DNA of 64,000 bases from positions 1,054,001 to 1,118,000 of the forward strand of contig CP103436.1 of NCBI GenBank assembly GCA_024919195.1, read 5' to 3'. Made by a program: the position numbers and the translations under genes. The notes below the pieces were generated by a model. It did no database searches. It saw only the letters and a list, made by a program, of their open reading frames with translations, and had not been told where the DNA came from. Source of the DNA: Methylophilaceae bacterium LSUCC0717 (lineage in GTDB: Bacteria; Pseudomonadota; Gammaproteobacteria; Burkholderiales; Methylophilaceae). Positions 28,848 to 38,840 of the stretch are shown one piece after another (position 1 is the stretch's first letter; every line of letters starts with the position of its first letter).

Positions 28848-29387
28848 TTACCCTCTAAATGGAAAACTAAATGCTGATAATAAACCTTTGGCTTCATCGT
28901 CAGTTTTAGCTGAAGTTGTTATAGTGATATTCATTCCTCTTAAAGCATCGATCTTATCGTATTCAATTTCTGGAAAAATGATTTGCTCTTTAATACCCAT
29001 GTTGTAATTGCCCCTGCCATCAAAAGACTTAGCAGATATTCCTCTGAAGTCTCTAATTCGTGGAATAGCTATTGAAATAAGGCGATCTAAAAATGTGTAC
29101 ATGTTATTTTTACGGAGTGTTACCTTGCAACCGACAGGATAGTCATCACGAATCTTAAATCCAGCAATTGATTTTTTTGCTTTAGTAACTAACGGCTTTT
29201 GACCAGCGATTTTCTCTAAATCACTTACCGCATTTTCCATTACTTTTTTGTCAGCAACAGCTTCACCTACACCCATATTAAGTGTAATTTTTTCAATTCT
29301 TGGAACTTCCATTACTGATTTGTAATTAAATTGCTCCATTAATTGCTTTACAACTGTTTCTTCATAATATTTTTTTAAACGAGCCAT
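28848..29387 (-). CDS. rplE: 50S ribosomal protein L5
   Basis: A 179-residue protein of the central protuberance that holds 5S rRNA and touches P-site tRNA and S13. Landmarks: [70 protein letters not shown]-like sequence and a C-terminal FSFPFRG. It lies between rplX and rpsN. Confidence 0.99.
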   Translation of the reverse strand: MARLKKYYEETVVKQLMEQFNYKSVMEVPRIEKITLNMGVGEAVADKKVMENAVSDLEKIAGQKPLVTKAKKSIAGFKIRDDYPVGCKVTLRKNNMYTFLDRLISIAIPRIRDFRGISAKSFDGRGNYNMGIKEQIIFPEIEYDKIDALRGMNITITTSAKTDDEAKGLLSAFSFPFRG

Positions 29388-29396
29388 ATCTTATCC

Positions 29397-29714
29397 TTAT
29401 ACGTCAATCGCTTCATCGTTTGATTTATATACTCTGATCTTCTTACCATCCTTCAGAGTTTTAAAAACAACCTTATCGGCCTTATTAGTCTTGCTATTAA
29501 AAATTGCAACGTTGGAGATGTCGAGTGGACGCTCTTGACTAACAATACCACCTTGAATACCTAAATTTGGATTTGGAGAAACGTGTTTTTTCACCATATT
29601 GATGCCTTCTACCAAAACTTTACCATTCGCAAGAATTGAAGAAACAATACCGTCTTTCCCTTTATCTTTGCCTGTATTGATGAAGACTTTATCGCCTTTA
29701 CGAATCTTATTCAC
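29397..29714 (-). CDS. rplX: 50S ribosomal protein L24
   Basis: A 105-residue assembly initiator for the 50S with an N-terminal KOW motif ([20 protein letters not shown]) and [19 protein letters not shown]. It binds the 5' region of 23S rRNA and lies near the tunnel exit. Located between rplN and rplE. Confidence 0.98.
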   Translation of the reverse strand: MNKIRKGDKVFINTGKDKGKDGIVSSILANGKVLVEGINMVKKHVSPNPNLGIQGGIVSQERPLDISNVAIFNSKTNKADKVVFKTLKDGKKIRVYKSNDEAIDV

Positions 29715-29724
29715 TGTTTACTCC

Positions 29725-30093
29725 TTATATAACTTCCGGCGCTAATGAAACGATTTTCATAAACTTTTCTGTTCTAAGTTCCCTTGTAACAGGTCCGAAA
29801 ATACGTGTGCCAATAGGTTCTAATTTATTGTTCAATAAAACAGCTGCATTGCCATCGAATTTTATTAGTGAGCCATCAGGTCTTCTAACACCCTTTGCTG
29901 TACGAACAACGACAGCGTCATAGACTTCACCTTTTTTAACTCTTCCTCGTGGCATAGCTTCTTTGACACTAACTTTAATAATGTCTCCAACGCTAGCGTA
30001 ACGGCGTTTTGAACCACCAAGAACCTTAATGCACTGAACGGAACGTGCACCAGTATTATCGGCAACCTCTAATTTTGATTGCATTTGTATCAT
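29725..30093 (-). CDS. rplN: 50S ribosomal protein L14
   Basis: A 122-residue beta-barrel protein at the intersubunit face. It begins [27 protein letters not shown] and has [15 protein letters not shown] and [17 protein letters not shown]. It is the first gene after a 135-bp gap containing a terminator-like hairpin, matching the classical boundary between the S10 and spc operons. Confidence 0.99.
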   Translation of the reverse strand: MIQMQSKLEVADNTGARSVQCIKVLGGSKRRYASVGDIIKVSVKEAMPRGRVKKGEVYDAVVVRTAKGVRRPDGSLIKFDGNAAVLLNNKLEPIGTRIFGPVTRELRTEKFMKIVSLAPEVI

Positions 30094-30183
30094 GAAATAT
30101 TCTCCAACTTAATCCGCTATTTCAACCCAGTTTAACTAACTGCTTTTACGGTCAGTATTGGGGTGCTAAGCATGCACCACATT

Positions 30184-30225
30184 AAAAAAGACGCAAATTT
30201 TATAATATTTGCCTGTAAAAGACAA
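30184..30225 (-). promoter_or_regulatory. S10 terminator overlapping candidate spc promoter
   Basis: On the minus strand GCAAAT (30207-30212) pairs with ATTTGC (30193-30198) across an 8-nt loop, and a T-rich run follows (30184-30189). The same bases hold a promoter candidate: TTGTCT (30220-30225), a 17-bp spacer and TAAAAT (30197-30202). The rest of the 135-bp rpsQ-rplN gap has a small 5-bp hairpin (30162-30178) and nothing else I recognise. Confidence 0.5.
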
Positions 30226-30228
30226 GTA

Positions 30229-30498
30229 CTAATTAACTTGCGGAGCTTTTGATAAAACTTTAGTAACCACCCATGTTTTCGTTTTTGACATTGGTTTAGA
30301 CTCAGCAATTTCAACTAAATCGCCTTCGCCAATCTCATTTTTTTCATCATGAGCATGAAATTTATTGGACAGTTTTATCACTTTACCAACGACTGGATGC
30401 TTTACTCTTCTTTCAACCAGCACTGTGACTGTCTTGTCCATTTTGTTACTTAGAACCTTGCCCTGCATAGTTCTAATATTTTTTTGAGCTTCAACCAT
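30229..30498 (-). CDS. rpsQ: 30S ribosomal protein S17
   Basis: An 89-residue OB-fold protein that binds 16S rRNA early in assembly. It has [32 protein letters not shown] and [18 protein letters not shown]. It overlaps rpmC by 1 bp (TAATG) and ends the S10 operon; a terminator-like hairpin follows. Confidence 0.98.
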   Translation of the reverse strand: MVEAQKNIRTMQGKVLSNKMDKTVTVLVERRVKHPVVGKVIKLSNKFHAHDEKNEIGEGDLVEIAESKPMSKTKTWVVTKVLSKAPQVN

Positions 30499-30692
30499 TA
30501 TTTAGCCTCCACTTTTTCAGCCATCACATGTTTTACACGCGCAATGTCTTTTTTAATTTTAGATATCTGGTCAGTTTTATTTGACTGCTGCATTGTTAAT
30601 TGCATTTTTGCGTTAAATTGAGCCTTTCTCAATTCAATTAACTCTTTACCAAGATCTTCAACAGATTTTTTTCTTAATTCAACAGCTTTCAT
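30498..30692 (-). CDS. rpmC: 50S ribosomal protein L29
   Basis: A 64-residue helical-hairpin protein at the tunnel exit, part of the SRP/trigger factor docking site. It begins [20 protein letters not shown] and ends with the basic helix [16 protein letters not shown]. The ATG at 30692 has GGAGG upstream, overlapping the rplP stop; the longer frame to 30707 is rejected. Confidence 0.97.
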   Translation of the reverse strand: MKAVELRKKSVEDLGKELIELRKAQFNAKMQLTMQQSNKTDQISKIKKDIARVKHVMAEKVEAK

Positions 30693-30696
30693 CCAA

Positions 30697-31113
30697 CTAA
30701 CCTCCAATGTGTCTTGTTATAAATGTTGTTTGCACTGGAAGTTTAGCAGCTGCAAGCCTAAAAGCTTCTCTCGCTAATTCTTCAGGTACGCCATCCATTT
30801 CATACAACATTTTTCCTGGTTTGATTTCGGCAACGTAATACTCAACACTACCTTTACCTTTACCCATACGAACCTCAGCAGGTTTTTTTGAAATCGGCTT
30901 ATCTGGGAACATACGTATCCATACACGGCCGCCCCTCTTGATATGTCTAGTCATCACTCTTCGAGCAGCCTCAATCTGACGGGCTGTAATTCTTCCGCGA
31001 GTAATTGCCTTAAGGCCGAACTCACCAAAGCTGACTTTGTTACCAGTAGTTGCGATACCAGTATTTCTGCCTTTATGTTGTTTTCTAAATTTTTGTTTTG
31101 CTGGTTGTAACAT
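30697..31113 (-). CDS. rplP: 50S ribosomal protein L16
   Basis: A 138-residue protein near the A-site tRNA elbow. It starts [18 protein letters not shown] and contains [39 protein letters not shown]-like sequence. In E. coli the Arg in the [12 protein letters not shown] region is hydroxylated; the equivalent motif is present. It lies between rpsC and rpmC. Confidence 0.99.
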   Translation of the reverse strand: MLQPAKQKFRKQHKGRNTGIATTGNKVSFGEFGLKAITRGRITARQIEAARRVMTRHIKRGGRVWIRMFPDKPISKKPAEVRMGKGKGSVEYYVAEIKPGKMLYEMDGVPEELAREAFRLAAAKLPVQTTFITRHIGG

Positions 31114-31115
31114 AA

Positions 31116-31991
31116 TTAAGCCTCGTTATTATCTTTGCTTGACTCTTCATTTGAAGACTCTGTGGTATCAGCTTTATCCGTAACTACAGGTTCCTCTTTC
31201 GCTTCAGTTTTCTTCGTAGCAGCTTTTACTGTTGTTTTCTTCGTAGCAGCTTTAACTGTTGTTTTTTTTGCAGCTGGTTTTGCTGCTTTTTTTGCCGGTT
31301 TATTGTCATCTAAAGATGTATCCCCAACAATATCTTTTGTAATTGGTGATGCAACTTTATCGTCTTGAAATACTTCACCTTTATAAATCCAAACTTTAAT
31401 TCCAATAATTCCATATTGTGTTTGAGCTCTTGCTACACCATAGTCAATATCTGCTCGTAGTGTATGAAGCGGAACTCTTCCTTCACGGTACCATTCTGAT
31501 CGAGCAATTTCGATACCATTAAGTCTTCCAGAACTCATAATTTTAATGCCCTGAGCACCTAATCTCATTGCATTCTGCATAGCTCTTTTCATAGCTCTTC
31601 TAAACTGAACACGTTTTTCAAGCTGTTGAGCAATACTCTGAGCAATCAAAGTAGCATCGATTTCAGGCTTTCTTACCTCTTCAATATTAAGCTGAACAGG
31701 AATACCCATTAATCCTTGAAGGTCAGAACGAAGATTCTCAATATCCTCACCTTTTTTACCAATAACAATGCCCGGTCTGGCTGTCATTATTGTTACTTTC
31801 GCATTTTTTGCTGGACGCTCGATGATAATCTTACTCACTGCGGCATTAGCTAGCTTTTTATTTAAGAATTCTCTTACTTTAATATCATTATTTAAAAATA
31901 CAGGGAAATTCTTAGTGCTAGTAAACCATTTAGACGACCAGTTCTTTTGAACACCTAAACGAAAACCAATTGGATTAATTTTTTGACCCAT
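31116..31991 (-). CDS. rpsC: 30S ribosomal protein S3 with Ala/Lys/acidic C-terminal extension
   Basis: S3 forms the mRNA entry tunnel. The core (about residues 1-212) has [13 protein letters not shown], the KH-domain [17 protein letters not shown] and [14 protein letters not shown] tail of roughly 80 residues follows, where E. coli S3 has only about 20: first Ala/Lys/Thr-rich ([13 protein letters not shown] and two KKTTVKAAT units), then acidic and Ser-rich ([16 protein letters not shown]). The basic part shares the KKAAKPAA motif with the L17 tail. The tail is probably disordered and its function is unknown. Confidence 0.98.
   Translation of the reverse strand: MGQKINPIGFRLGVQKNWSSKWFTSTKNFPVFLNNDIKVREFLNKKLANAAVSKIIIERPAKNAKVTIMTARPGIVIGKKGEDIENLRSDLQGLMGIPVQLNIEEVRKPEIDATLIAQSIAQQLEKRVQFRRAMKRAMQNAMRLGAQGIKIMSSGRLNGIEIARSEWYREGRVPLHTLRADIDYGVARAQTQYGIIGIKVWIYKGEVFQDDKVASPITKDIVGDTSLDDNKPAKKAAKPAAKKTTVKAATKKTTVKAATKKTEAKEEPVVTDKADTTESSNEESSKDNNEA
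31215..31268 (-). repeat. Two 27-bp direct repeats in rpsC tail
   Basis: Two adjacent 27-bp units encode KKTTVKAAT twice (residues about 242-259 of S3). The units are nearly identical at the DNA level and share their 9-codon period with the rplQ tail repeat. Confidence 0.8.
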
Positions 31992-32000
31992 AATTCTCTC

Positions 32001-32339
32001 TTAACTTCCTACTGTCACTTTGATGTGACATGTTGGTTTAATAATTCTTCCAGCACGGCCTTTTGCACGAGCTCGAATCCGTTTGAAGACCATACCTTTA
32101 TCAACGGTGATGGTTTTAACTTTTAATTCGTCGATATCAGCGCCATTATTATTTTCAGCGTTTGCAATAGCAGATTCGACAACTTTCTTAATAATTTCAG
32201 CGCCTTTTTTTGGGCTAAAAGTCAGAATATTTAAAGCATTATCAACTTTTTTTCCTCGAACCTGATCAGCAACAAGACGCGCTTTTTGAGGAGAAATTCT
32301 CACACCTCTTAAGATTGCAGAAACTTCATTAGTAGCCAT
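32001..32339 (-). CDS. rplV: 50S ribosomal protein L22
   Basis: A 112-residue protein whose beta-hairpin lines the exit tunnel. It has [39 protein letters not shown] and the hairpin [21 protein letters not shown]. No deletion is seen in the hairpin loop, where macrolide resistance changes occur in other species. Between rpsS and rpsC. Confidence 0.99.
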   Translation of the reverse strand: MATNEVSAILRGVRISPQKARLVADQVRGKKVDNALNILTFSPKKGAEIIKKVVESAIANAENNNGADIDELKVKTITVDKGMVFKRIRARAKGRAGRIIKPTCHIKVTVGS

Positions 32340-32341
32340 AA

Positions 32342-32614
32342 TTATTTCGCCTTCCTGTCGCCGGAGTGACCTTTAAAAGTTCTTGTTGCAGCAAATTCAC
32401 CTAGTTTGTGTCCAACCATGTTTTCAGTAATTAAAACTGGAACATGTTGTCTACCGTTGTGAACTGCAATGGTTAAACCGATAAAGCTAGGTAAAATCAT
32501 TGATCTTCTTGACCAAGTCTTAATTGGTTTTCTATCTCTTGTTTCTTGAGCAACATCTACTTTTTTAGATAAATGCGCATCAACAAAAGGTCCTTTTTTA
32601 ATTGATCTTGACAT
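32342..32614 (-). CDS. rpsS: 30S ribosomal protein S19
   Basis: A 90-residue head protein that pairs with S13. [14 protein letters not shown] opens it; [20 protein letters not shown] and [21 protein letters not shown] are the conserved blocks. Between rplB and rplV. Confidence 0.99.
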   Translation of the reverse strand: MSRSIKKGPFVDAHLSKKVDVAQETRDRKPIKTWSRRSMILPSFIGLTIAVHNGRQHVPVLITENMVGHKLGEFAATRTFKGHSGDRKAK

Positions 32615-32620
32615 AATTAA

Positions 32621-33454
32621 TTACCTCTTATTAGCCGGTCTGCGGCTAACTCTCATGTTATCAGTACGTTTGTTATTTCTAGTTCTGTATCCCTTCGTTG
32701 GAACACCCCATGGGCTTACTGGATGGCGTCCACCAGAAGTACGGCCTTCACCACCGCCATGTGGGTGATCGACTGGGTTCATCACAACACCTCGAACAGT
32801 CGGTCTCACACCTCTCCATCGAACAGCACCAGCTTTGCCGAGTTTTCTTAATGAGTGCTCGTCGTTTCCTACTTCACCAATTGTTGCAATGCAGTTGATG
32901 TGGACTTTTCTTACCTCACCTGATCTTAAACGCAACTGAGCATACTCACCTTCTCTAGCTAATAGCTGAACAGAGGTACCAGCTGATCTAGCAATCTGCG
33001 CACCCTTGCCTGGTTTAAGCTCAACACAATGAATAGTAGTACCGACAGGAATATTCTTAATCGGCATCGCATTACCAGTTTTGATTGGAGCGACTTGTCC
33101 AGTTAAAATCTCTGTTCCAACTTCTAGGCCACGTGGAGCAACAATGTATCGTCTTTCTCCATCTGCATAGCATAAGAGAGCTAAGCGTGAACTTCTGTTT
33201 GGATCATATTCGATACGTTCAACTTTGGCTGGAATATCGTGCTTGTTACGTTTAAAATCGACAATACGGATGTGGTGTTTATGACCGCCTCCGCGATGAC
33301 GAACCGTTATTCGACCATTATTATTTCTTCCGGACTTTTGAATTTTCTTTTCAAGTAAAGGAGCATGTGGTTTACCTTTATGTAAACCCTCAGTAACTAC
33401 TTTTTGTAATCCTCTTTGTCCTGGCGTTGTAGGTTTAACTTTTAAAATAGACAT
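32621..33454 (-). CDS. rplB: 50S ribosomal protein L2
   Basis: A 277-residue protein close to the peptidyl transferase centre and needed for subunit association. The OB-fold and SH3-like domains are present, with [22 protein letters not shown] and the C-terminal [19 protein letters not shown], including the conserved His near residue 230. Between rplW and rpsS. Confidence 0.99.
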   Translation of the reverse strand: MSILKVKPTTPGQRGLQKVVTEGLHKGKPHAPLLEKKIQKSGRNNNGRITVRHRGGGHKHHIRIVDFKRNKHDIPAKVERIEYDPNRSSRLALLCYADGERRYIVAPRGLEVGTEILTGQVAPIKTGNAMPIKNIPVGTTIHCVELKPGKGAQIARSAGTSVQLLAREGEYAQLRLRSGEVRKVHINCIATIGEVGNDEHSLRKLGKAGAVRWRGVRPTVRGVVMNPVDHPHGGGEGRTSGGRHPVSPWGVPTKGYRTRNNKRTDNMRVSRRPANKR

Positions 33455-33459
33455 ATTCG

Positions 33460-33768
33460 TTAATCTCCAACAAAATTAATTTCTTGACCAGGCTTAAGAG
33501 ATACATAAGCTTTTTTCCAGTCAGCGCGTTTACCAAAATTGTTACCACGTCTTTTAGTTTTACCCTTCATGTTCAGAAGATTAACTGCAGTAACTTCGAC
33601 TTTAAACATTAATTCAACAGCCTCTTTTACTTGATCTTTGGTTGCTGATTTTCTCACTTTAAATGCTACTTGGTTGAATTTATCAGCCACGTAAGTTGCT
33701 TTTTCAGTGATTTGTGGAGCAACAATTGCATTAAGTGTTTGGCTGTTTTTGATAGTTATTTCACTCAT
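33460..33768 (-). CDS. rplW: 50S ribosomal protein L23
   Basis: A 102-residue tunnel-exit protein that docks trigger factor and SRP. It has [28 protein letters not shown]-type sequence and the loop [22 protein letters not shown]. Its start overlaps the rplD stop by 4 bp (ATGA). Confidence 0.98.
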   Translation of the reverse strand: MSEITIKNSQTLNAIVAPQITEKATYVADKFNQVAFKVRKSATKDQVKEAVELMFKVEVTAVNLLNMKGKTKRRGNNFGKRADWKKAYVSLKPGQEINFVGD

Positions 33769-34391
33769 GCAAACATCTCCTCAATAGTCTTAAGCGCTTG
33801 CTCAGTTACGATAACTTTTGAAAAATGAACAAGGCTTACTGGATCAATATATCTAGCTTCAACAACAAGAGCTGTCGGAATGTTTCTTGATGATAAATAT
33901 AAATTTTCATCAAACTCATTCGTGATTACTAAAACGTTGTTTTCAATATTAAAGTTTTTAATTAGCTCATTGAAAGACTTTGTTTTTGGCTTATCCACTT
34001 TGAATTCCTCAACCACTGTAAGGCGGTCTTGGCGAACCAGCTCAGAAAAAATGGATTTCATTCCTGCACGATAAGCTTTTTTATTTACTTTCTTAGAATA
34101 ATTTTCATCAGGGCGATTTGGGAATGCACGGCCACCAGATCTCCAGATAGGGCTTGATGTCATACCTGCACGAGCATTACCTGTTCCCTTTTGTCTAAAA
34201 GGTTTTCTTGTGCTGTGTTTTACTTCGGCTCTTGTTTTTTGAGCGCGTGTAGCAACACGGGCGTTAGCCATATAAGACACTACTAGTTGATGAACTAATG
34301 ATTCTTTAAAATCGGCAGCAAATATAGCATCAGACGCCTTCACTTTTTTTGTAGATGCCTTACCTTTATTATCGACTAATTTAATATCCAT
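33765..34391 (-). CDS. rplD: 50S ribosomal protein L4
   Basis: A 208-residue protein with an extended tunnel loop (KPFRQKGTGNARAGMTSSPIWRSGGRAFPNR-like sequence, about residues 63-95). In E. coli L4 also represses its own operon through the S10 leader. Here a promoter and terminator-like hairpin lie upstream of rplC, so an autoregulatory target may be there. It overlaps rplC by 1 bp and rplW by 4 bp. Confidence 0.99.
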   Translation of the reverse strand: MDIKLVDNKGKASTKKVKASDAIFAADFKESLVHQLVVSYMANARVATRAQKTRAEVKHSTRKPFRQKGTGNARAGMTSSPIWRSGGRAFPNRPDENYSKKVNKKAYRAGMKSIFSELVRQDRLTVVEEFKVDKPKTKSFNELIKNFNIENNVLVITNEFDENLYLSSRNIPTALVVEARYIDPVSLVHFSKVIVTEQALKTIEEMFA

Positions 34392-35041
34392 TATTTAGTC
34401 TCCTTTGCTTTTACTGCAGGTTTGATTGTTACATTAGAACCAGCTGAACCAGGAACCGCGCCCTTAATCATAATTAGATTTCTATTCTCATCAACTCTAA
34501 TCACTTCAAGATTTTGCGTAGTTCTAGTAACTGAACCCATATGTCCAGCCATCTTCTTACCTTTAAAGACGCGGCCTGGGTCCTGACACATACCTGTTGA
34601 ACCTGGAGCATTATGTGAGATGGAGTTACCATGAGTAGCTCGTTGTGAGCCAAAATGATGGCGCTTAATTCCGCCTTGGAAACCCTTACCAATTGTAGTA
34701 CCAGTAATGTCCACTTTTTGGCCAGCCTCAAAAATTGAGACTTTTAATTCGCCGCCTAGTTGGAAATTATTTAATTCATCACCAGTAACTCTGAATTCTT
34801 TGAGTCCATCAATCGAATCAACACCAGCTTTAGCTAAGTGTCCTTTAATTGACTTATTTAATTTTGAGGATTTAGAATTGCCATAGGACACTTGAAGTCC
34901 ATTATAGCCATTATCATCAATTTTTTTGATCTGTGTCACTTTGTTAGGAACAACCTCAAGTACTGTGACAGGAACACTGTTTCCGTCCTCAGTAAATAAG
35001 CGAGTCATCCCCACTTTGCGACCAACAAGCCCTAAGCTCAT
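34391..35041 (-). CDS. rplC: 50S ribosomal protein L3
   Basis: A 216-residue protein that begins 50S assembly and reaches to the peptidyl transferase centre. It begins [19 protein letters not shown]. The long central loop is [21 protein letters not shown]...[27 protein letters not shown], with the Gln that is methylated by PrmB in other species. It has AAGGAAA before the ATG and its own upstream promoter and leader. Confidence 0.99.
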   Translation of the reverse strand: MSLGLVGRKVGMTRLFTEDGNSVPVTVLEVVPNKVTQIKKIDDNGYNGLQVSYGNSKSSKLNKSIKGHLAKAGVDSIDGLKEFRVTGDELNNFQLGGELKVSIFEAGQKVDITGTTIGKGFQGGIKRHHFGSQRATHGNSISHNAPGSTGMCQDPGRVFKGKKMAGHMGSVTRTTQNLEVIRVDENRNLIMIKGAVPGSAGSNVTIKPAVKAKETK

Positions 35042-35066
35042 GATCTTTTCCTTTATCTTATTATTA

Positions 35067-35096
35067 TTAAAAAAACTAATTACAATTGATTAGTTT
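35067..35096 (-). terminator. Attenuator-like hairpin upstream of rplC
   Basis: On the minus strand AAACTAAT (35089-35096) and ATTAGTTT (35073-35080) form a perfect 8-bp stem with an 8-nt loop, followed directly by more T residues (to 35069). It lies between a promoter and rplC, so transcripts must read through it. It may end str/rpsJ transcripts and attenuate rplC onward. Confidence 0.65.
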
Positions 35097-35109
35097 CTGC
35101 TTTATTACA

Positions 35110-35150
35110 TTTAAGAGCGTGAATTATACATAACTCTTAAAATATTACAA
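35110..35150 (-). promoter_or_regulatory. Candidate promoter with operator-like palindrome before rplC
   Basis: On the minus strand TTGTAA (35145-35150, overlapping the rpsJ stop), a 16-bp spacer and TATAAT (35123-35128). A perfect 8-bp inverted repeat, TTTAAGAG (35134-35141) and CTCTTAAA (35110-35117), brackets the -10. The predicted leader is about 75 nt and contains the hairpin at 35067-35096. Confidence 0.6.
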
Positions 35151-35453
35151 CTTGATTTCGACATCCACACCTGCAGCGAGTTCTAGTTTCATTAGAGCGT
35201 CTACAGTTTTATCAGTTGGATCTAGAATGTCCATTAATCTTAAATGAGTACGGATTTCAAACTGATCTCTTGATTTTTTATTTACGTGCGGTGAACGAAG
35301 TAAATCATATCTCTCTTTTTTAGTAGGTAAAGGAATTGGTCCTTTAACAATAGCACCAGTACGTTTTGCTGTATCAACAATTTCCTGAGCTGATTGATCA
35401 ATTAACTTATAATCAAAAGCCTTTAATCTAATTCTAATTTTTTGGTTTTGCAT
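35145..35453 (-). CDS. rpsJ: 30S ribosomal protein S10 / NusE
   Basis: A 102-residue head protein that also acts with NusB in antitermination. [21 protein letters not shown] is the standard opening, so the ATG at 35453 is chosen over one two codons upstream. [29 protein letters not shown]-like sequence is conserved. It is separated from rplC by a 103-bp gap with its own regulatory signals, and from tuf by a 63-bp gap with a hairpin. Confidence 0.98.
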   Translation of the reverse strand: MQNQKIRIRLKAFDYKLIDQSAQEIVDTAKRTGAIVKGPIPLPTKKERYDLLRSPHVNKKSRDQFEIRTHLRLMDILDPTDKTVDALMKLELAAGVDVEIKL

Positions 35454-35478
35454 TTCCATTTACCTTTCAAAGAACGAA

Positions 35479-35506
35479 CGCCCCACAAAAAGTGAGGCGC
35501 TTTTTT
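35479..35506. terminator. Hairpin between tuf and rpsJ
   Basis: CGCCCCAC (35479-35486) and GTGAGGCG (35492-35499) form an 8-position stem with one mismatch on + (a G-U pair on the minus-strand RNA). On + it is followed by TTTTTT, but the genes here are on -, where only TTCGTTCTTT follows. It may act as a partial terminator or a processing/stability site between tuf and rpsJ. Confidence 0.4.
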
Positions 35507-35516
35507 ATTTTATTTA

Positions 35517-36707
35517 TTACTCAACAATCTTTGCAACAACACCCGCACCAACGGTACGACCACCTTCACGGATAGCGAAGCGTAAACCTTCTTCCATCGC
35601 GATCGGTGCAATCAATGTTGCTGTAATCGATACGTTGTCGCCTGGCATTACCATTTCTGTACCTTCTGGTAACTCCACTGCGCCTGTTACGTCTGTTGTT
35701 CTAAAGTAGAACTGAGGACGATATCCATTAAAGAATGGAGTGTGTCGACCACCTTCATCTTTACTTAAGCAGTAAATTTCAGCAGTAAATTTTGTGTGTG
35801 GTGTAATTGAACCTGGTTTCGCAAGCACTTGGCCACGTTCAACATCTTCACGTTTTGTACCTCTTAAAAGCACACCCACGTTGTCACCTGCTTGACCTTC
35901 GTCAAGTAACTTACGGAACATTTCTACACCAGTACATACTGTTTTTTCAGTTGGTTTAATACCAACGATTTCAATCTCTTCGTTGACTTTAACAATGCCA
36001 CGTTCCACACGGCCAGTTACCACAGTACCTCGACCAGAGATAGAGAACACGTCCTCTACTGGCATCAAGAAGGTACCATCCACTGCACGTTCTGGAGTTG
36101 GGATGTAAGAGTCAAGTGCTTCTGCAAGTTTAAGAATTGCTGGCTCACCAATCTCAGATTGGTCACCTTCAAGAGCTTTAAGAGCAGAGCCCATAATGAT
36201 TGGAGTGTCATCACCTGGGAATTCGTATTTATTTAATAAGTCACGAACTTCCATTTCTACTAATTCGAGTAATTCTTTGTCATCCACCATATCAGCTTTG
36301 TTAAGGAATACAACGATGTATGGCACACCCACTTGGCGTGATAAAAGGATGTGTTCACGAGTTTGTGGCATTGGGCCGTCAGCTGCAGAACATACGAGAA
36401 TCGCACCATCCATTTGAGCAGCGCCGGTAATCATGTTTTTCACATAATCCGCGTGGCCTGGGCAATCAACGTGAGCATAGTGACGTGTTTCAGTTTCGTA
36501 TTCAACGTGAGCAGTATTAATTGTGATACCACGAGCTCTTTCTTCAGGAGCTGAGTCAATCGCTGCATAATCTTTAGCTTCACCACCGAATTTCTTAGTC
36601 AGAATCGTTGTGATCGCAGCTGTTAATGTTGTTTTACCATGATCCACGTGGCCAATTGTGCCGACGTTAACATGGGGTTTGGTACGCTCAAATTTACCTT
36701 TAGCCAT
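35517..36707 (-). CDS. tuf: Elongation factor Tu, copy A
   Basis: GTPase that brings aminoacyl-tRNA to the ribosome, 396 residues. G1 GHVDHGKT (about 19-26), switch [10 protein letters not shown] (about 81-88) and NKAD (about 136-139) are intact; domain 2 and 3 blocks such as [13 protein letters not shown] and [12 protein letters not shown] are standard. The protein is identical to copy B at 51707-52897. It follows fusA by 18 bp in the str operon, the classical tufA position. Local GC is higher and codons look more biased than in neighbouring genes, as expected for very high expression. Confidence 0.99.
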   Translation of the reverse strand: MAKGKFERTKPHVNVGTIGHVDHGKTTLTAAITTILTKKFGGEAKDYAAIDSAPEERARGITINTAHVEYETETRHYAHVDCPGHADYVKNMITGAAQMDGAILVCSAADGPMPQTREHILLSRQVGVPYIVVFLNKADMVDDKELLELVEMEVRDLLNKYEFPGDDTPIIMGSALKALEGDQSEIGEPAILKLAEALDSYIPTPERAVDGTFLMPVEDVFSISGRGTVVTGRVERGIVKVNEEIEIVGIKPTEKTVCTGVEMFRKLLDEGQAGDNVGVLLRGTKREDVERGQVLAKPGSITPHTKFTAEIYCLSKDEGGRHTPFFNGYRPQFYFRTTDVTGAVELPEGTEMVMPGDNVSITATLIAPIAMEEGLRFAIREGGRTVGAGVVAKIVE

Positions 36708-36734
36708 AATATATTCCTTAAAAAATTACTCTTT
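35517..36734 (-). repeat. tuf duplication, copy A (1218 bp)
   Basis: A direct repeat of 51707-52924. Identity begins exactly at the tuf stop codon (35517), where flanking bases differ, and ends at 36734, so it includes the tuf leader and the last codons of fusA (AAAGAGTAA on the minus strand). No difference was seen on reading both copies. Confidence 0.9.
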
Positions 36735-38819
36735 GTTCATAATTGCTTCAGCCACATTTCTAGGAGCTTCGGCATAGTGTTTAAATTCCATTGAGTATGT
36801 TGCTCTACCCTGACTCAATGACCTTAATGTTGTTGAATAACCAAACATTTCTGATAGAGGCACTTCAACAGTAATTACTTTTCCAGTAGCATTATCGTCC
36901 ATCCCTTGCACAATACCACGTCTCGATGATAAATCGCCCATCACATCACCCATATACTCTTCAGGTGTTTCCACTTCCACAGCCATCATTGGCTCAAGAA
37001 GAACAGGGTCGGCTTTTCTGCATGCATCTTTAAACGCAAAGGAAGCAGCCATCTTAAAAGCGTTTTCGTTAGAATCCACATCATGGTATGAACCGTCATA
37101 TAAGGTTACTTTAACGTCTTCAATTGGATAACCTGCAAGAACACCGGCAACAATGGTCTCTTGAAGACCTTTATCCACGGCCGGAATAAATTCACGAGGC
37201 ACTGTACCACCTTTAATGGCATCAACAAATTCATAACCCTTACCTTGTTCATTTGGCTCAACTTTTAACCAAACGTGACCGTATTGTCCTTTACCGCCAG
37301 ACTGTTTAACAAATTTGCCTTCAGCATCAACAGATTTTTTGATCGCTTCTCGATATGCAACCTGAGGGGAGCCGATGTTAGCTTCAACGTTGAATTCTCT
37401 CTTCATTCGATCAACCAAAATTTCTAAATGAAGTTCGCCCATACCTGAAATAATGGTCTGATTTGTTTCTTCATCTGTTTTAACTCTAAATGATGGGTCT
37501 TCTTGCGCTAATCTGTTTAAGGCAATACCCATTTTTTCTTGGTCAGCCTTGGTTTTTGGCTCAACTGCAACGTGGATCACTGGGTCTGGGAAAATCATTC
37601 TTTCGAGAACAATATCTTTACCTACAGCGCATAAAGTATCACCGGTGGTTACGTCTTTTAGACCAACAGCTGCAGCAATATCACCAGCACGCACTTCTTT
37701 GATCTCTTCTCTTGAATTAGCATGCATTTGCAGAATTCGACCTAGACGTTCTTTTTTTCCTTTAACAGCATTTTGCACTGAATCACCAGCATTAATGACA
37801 CCAGAGTAAACCCTGAAGAATGTTAGTGATCCTACAAACGGGTCCGTCATGATTTTAAATGCAAGTGCTGAGAAAGGTTCTTCATCACCAGGTTTACGTG
37901 ACATCTCTTTCTCACCTGAGATATCTGTTCCCTTAATTGCTGGAACATCAACAGGGGATGGCATTAGCTCAATAACTTTATCAAGCATAGCCTGAACACC
38001 TTTATTTTTAAAAGCGGAACCGAGCATCATTGGTACAATTTCGTTACCAATGGTTCTAAGTCTTAAACCTTCAAGGATTTCTGCTTCAGATAAATCACCT
38101 GTTTCAAGGTATTTATTCATTAATTCTTCATTTGCTTCAGCAGCCGTTTCAACTAACTCACTTCTCCACTTATTACAGGTGTCAACTAAGTCAGCAGGGA
38201 TATCACGATAGTCAAATTTCATACCCATTGAAGCTTCATCCCAATAGATTGCTTGCATCTTAATGAGGTCTACAACCCCTTCAAACGTTTCGGCAGCTCC
38301 GATCGGAACTTGCAATGGAATAGGATTAGCTTTCAGTCTAGTTTTCATTTGCTCATGAACTTTAAAGAAATCAGCTCCCATTCTGTCCATTTTATTAACA
38401 AATGCGATACGTGGAACATTGTATTTGTTGGCCTGTCTCCACACAGTTTCTGATTGAGGCTGAACTCCACCTACGGCACAATAAACCATACATGCGCCAT
38501 CAAGAACTCGCATAGATCGTTCAACTTCAATGGTAAAATCTACGTGTCCAGGAGTATCAATAATATTAATGCGGTGCTCATTAAACTGCTGAGCCATGCC
38601 AGACCAAAAGCAGGTTGTCGCGGCAGATGTAATTGTAATGCCTCGTTCTTGTTCTTGTTCCATCCAATCCATGGTAGCTGCACCATCATGCACTTCGCCA
38701 ATCTTGTGGCTTATACCAGTGTAGTAGAGAATACGCTCGGTGGTTGTAGTTTTACCAGCATCAATGTGAGCACTAATACCTATATTTCTATATCTTTCAA
38801 TGGGAGTTTTACGAGCCAC
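36726..38819 (-). CDS. fusA: Elongation factor G
   Basis: A 697-residue translocase GTPase. G1 [20 protein letters not shown]3 [21 protein letters not shown]-type sequence and G4 [10 protein letters not shown] are present, as are domain IV ([14 protein letters not shown]) and domain V ([12 protein letters not shown]). Its last nine bases are repeated in front of tuf copy B, revealing the source of that copy. Str-operon position, between rpsG and tuf. Confidence 0.99.
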   Translation of the reverse strand: MARKTPIERYRNIGISAHIDAGKTTTTERILYYTGISHKIGEVHDGAATMDWMEQEQERGITITSAATTCFWSGMAQQFNEHRINIIDTPGHVDFTIEVERSMRVLDGACMVYCAVGGVQPQSETVWRQANKYNVPRIAFVNKMDRMGADFFKVHEQMKTRLKANPIPLQVPIGAAETFEGVVDLIKMQAIYWDEASMGMKFDYRDIPADLVDTCNKWRSELVETAAEANEELMNKYLETGDLSEAEILEGLRLRTIGNEIVPMMLGSAFKNKGVQAMLDKVIELMPSPVDVPAIKGTDISGEKEMSRKPGDEEPFSALAFKIMTDPFVGSLTFFRVYSGVINAGDSVQNAVKGKKERLGRILQMHANSREEIKEVRAGDIAAAVGLKDVTTGDTLCAVGKDIVLERMIFPDPVIHVAVEPKTKADQEKMGIALNRLAQEDPSFRVKTDEETNQTIISGMGELHLEILVDRMKREFNVEANIGSPQVAYREAIKKSVDAEGKFVKQSGGKGQYGHVWLKVEPNEQGKGYEFVDAIKGGTVPREFIPAVDKGLQETIVAGVLAGYPIEDVKVTLYDGSYHDVDSNENAFKMAASFAFKDACRKADPVLLEPMMAVEVETPEEYMGDVMGDLSSRRGIVQGMDDNATGKVITVEVPLSEMFGYSTTLRSLSQGRATYSMEFKHYAEAPRNVAEAIMNKE

Positions 38820-38840
38820 TTAATTTATCCTCAAAAATTA

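Noticed and set aside
36196-36554. Conserved + strand frames inside both tuf copies (also at 52386-52744)
   Set aside because: Their duplication simply follows from the identical tuf DNA; they are antisense shadows without start signals.
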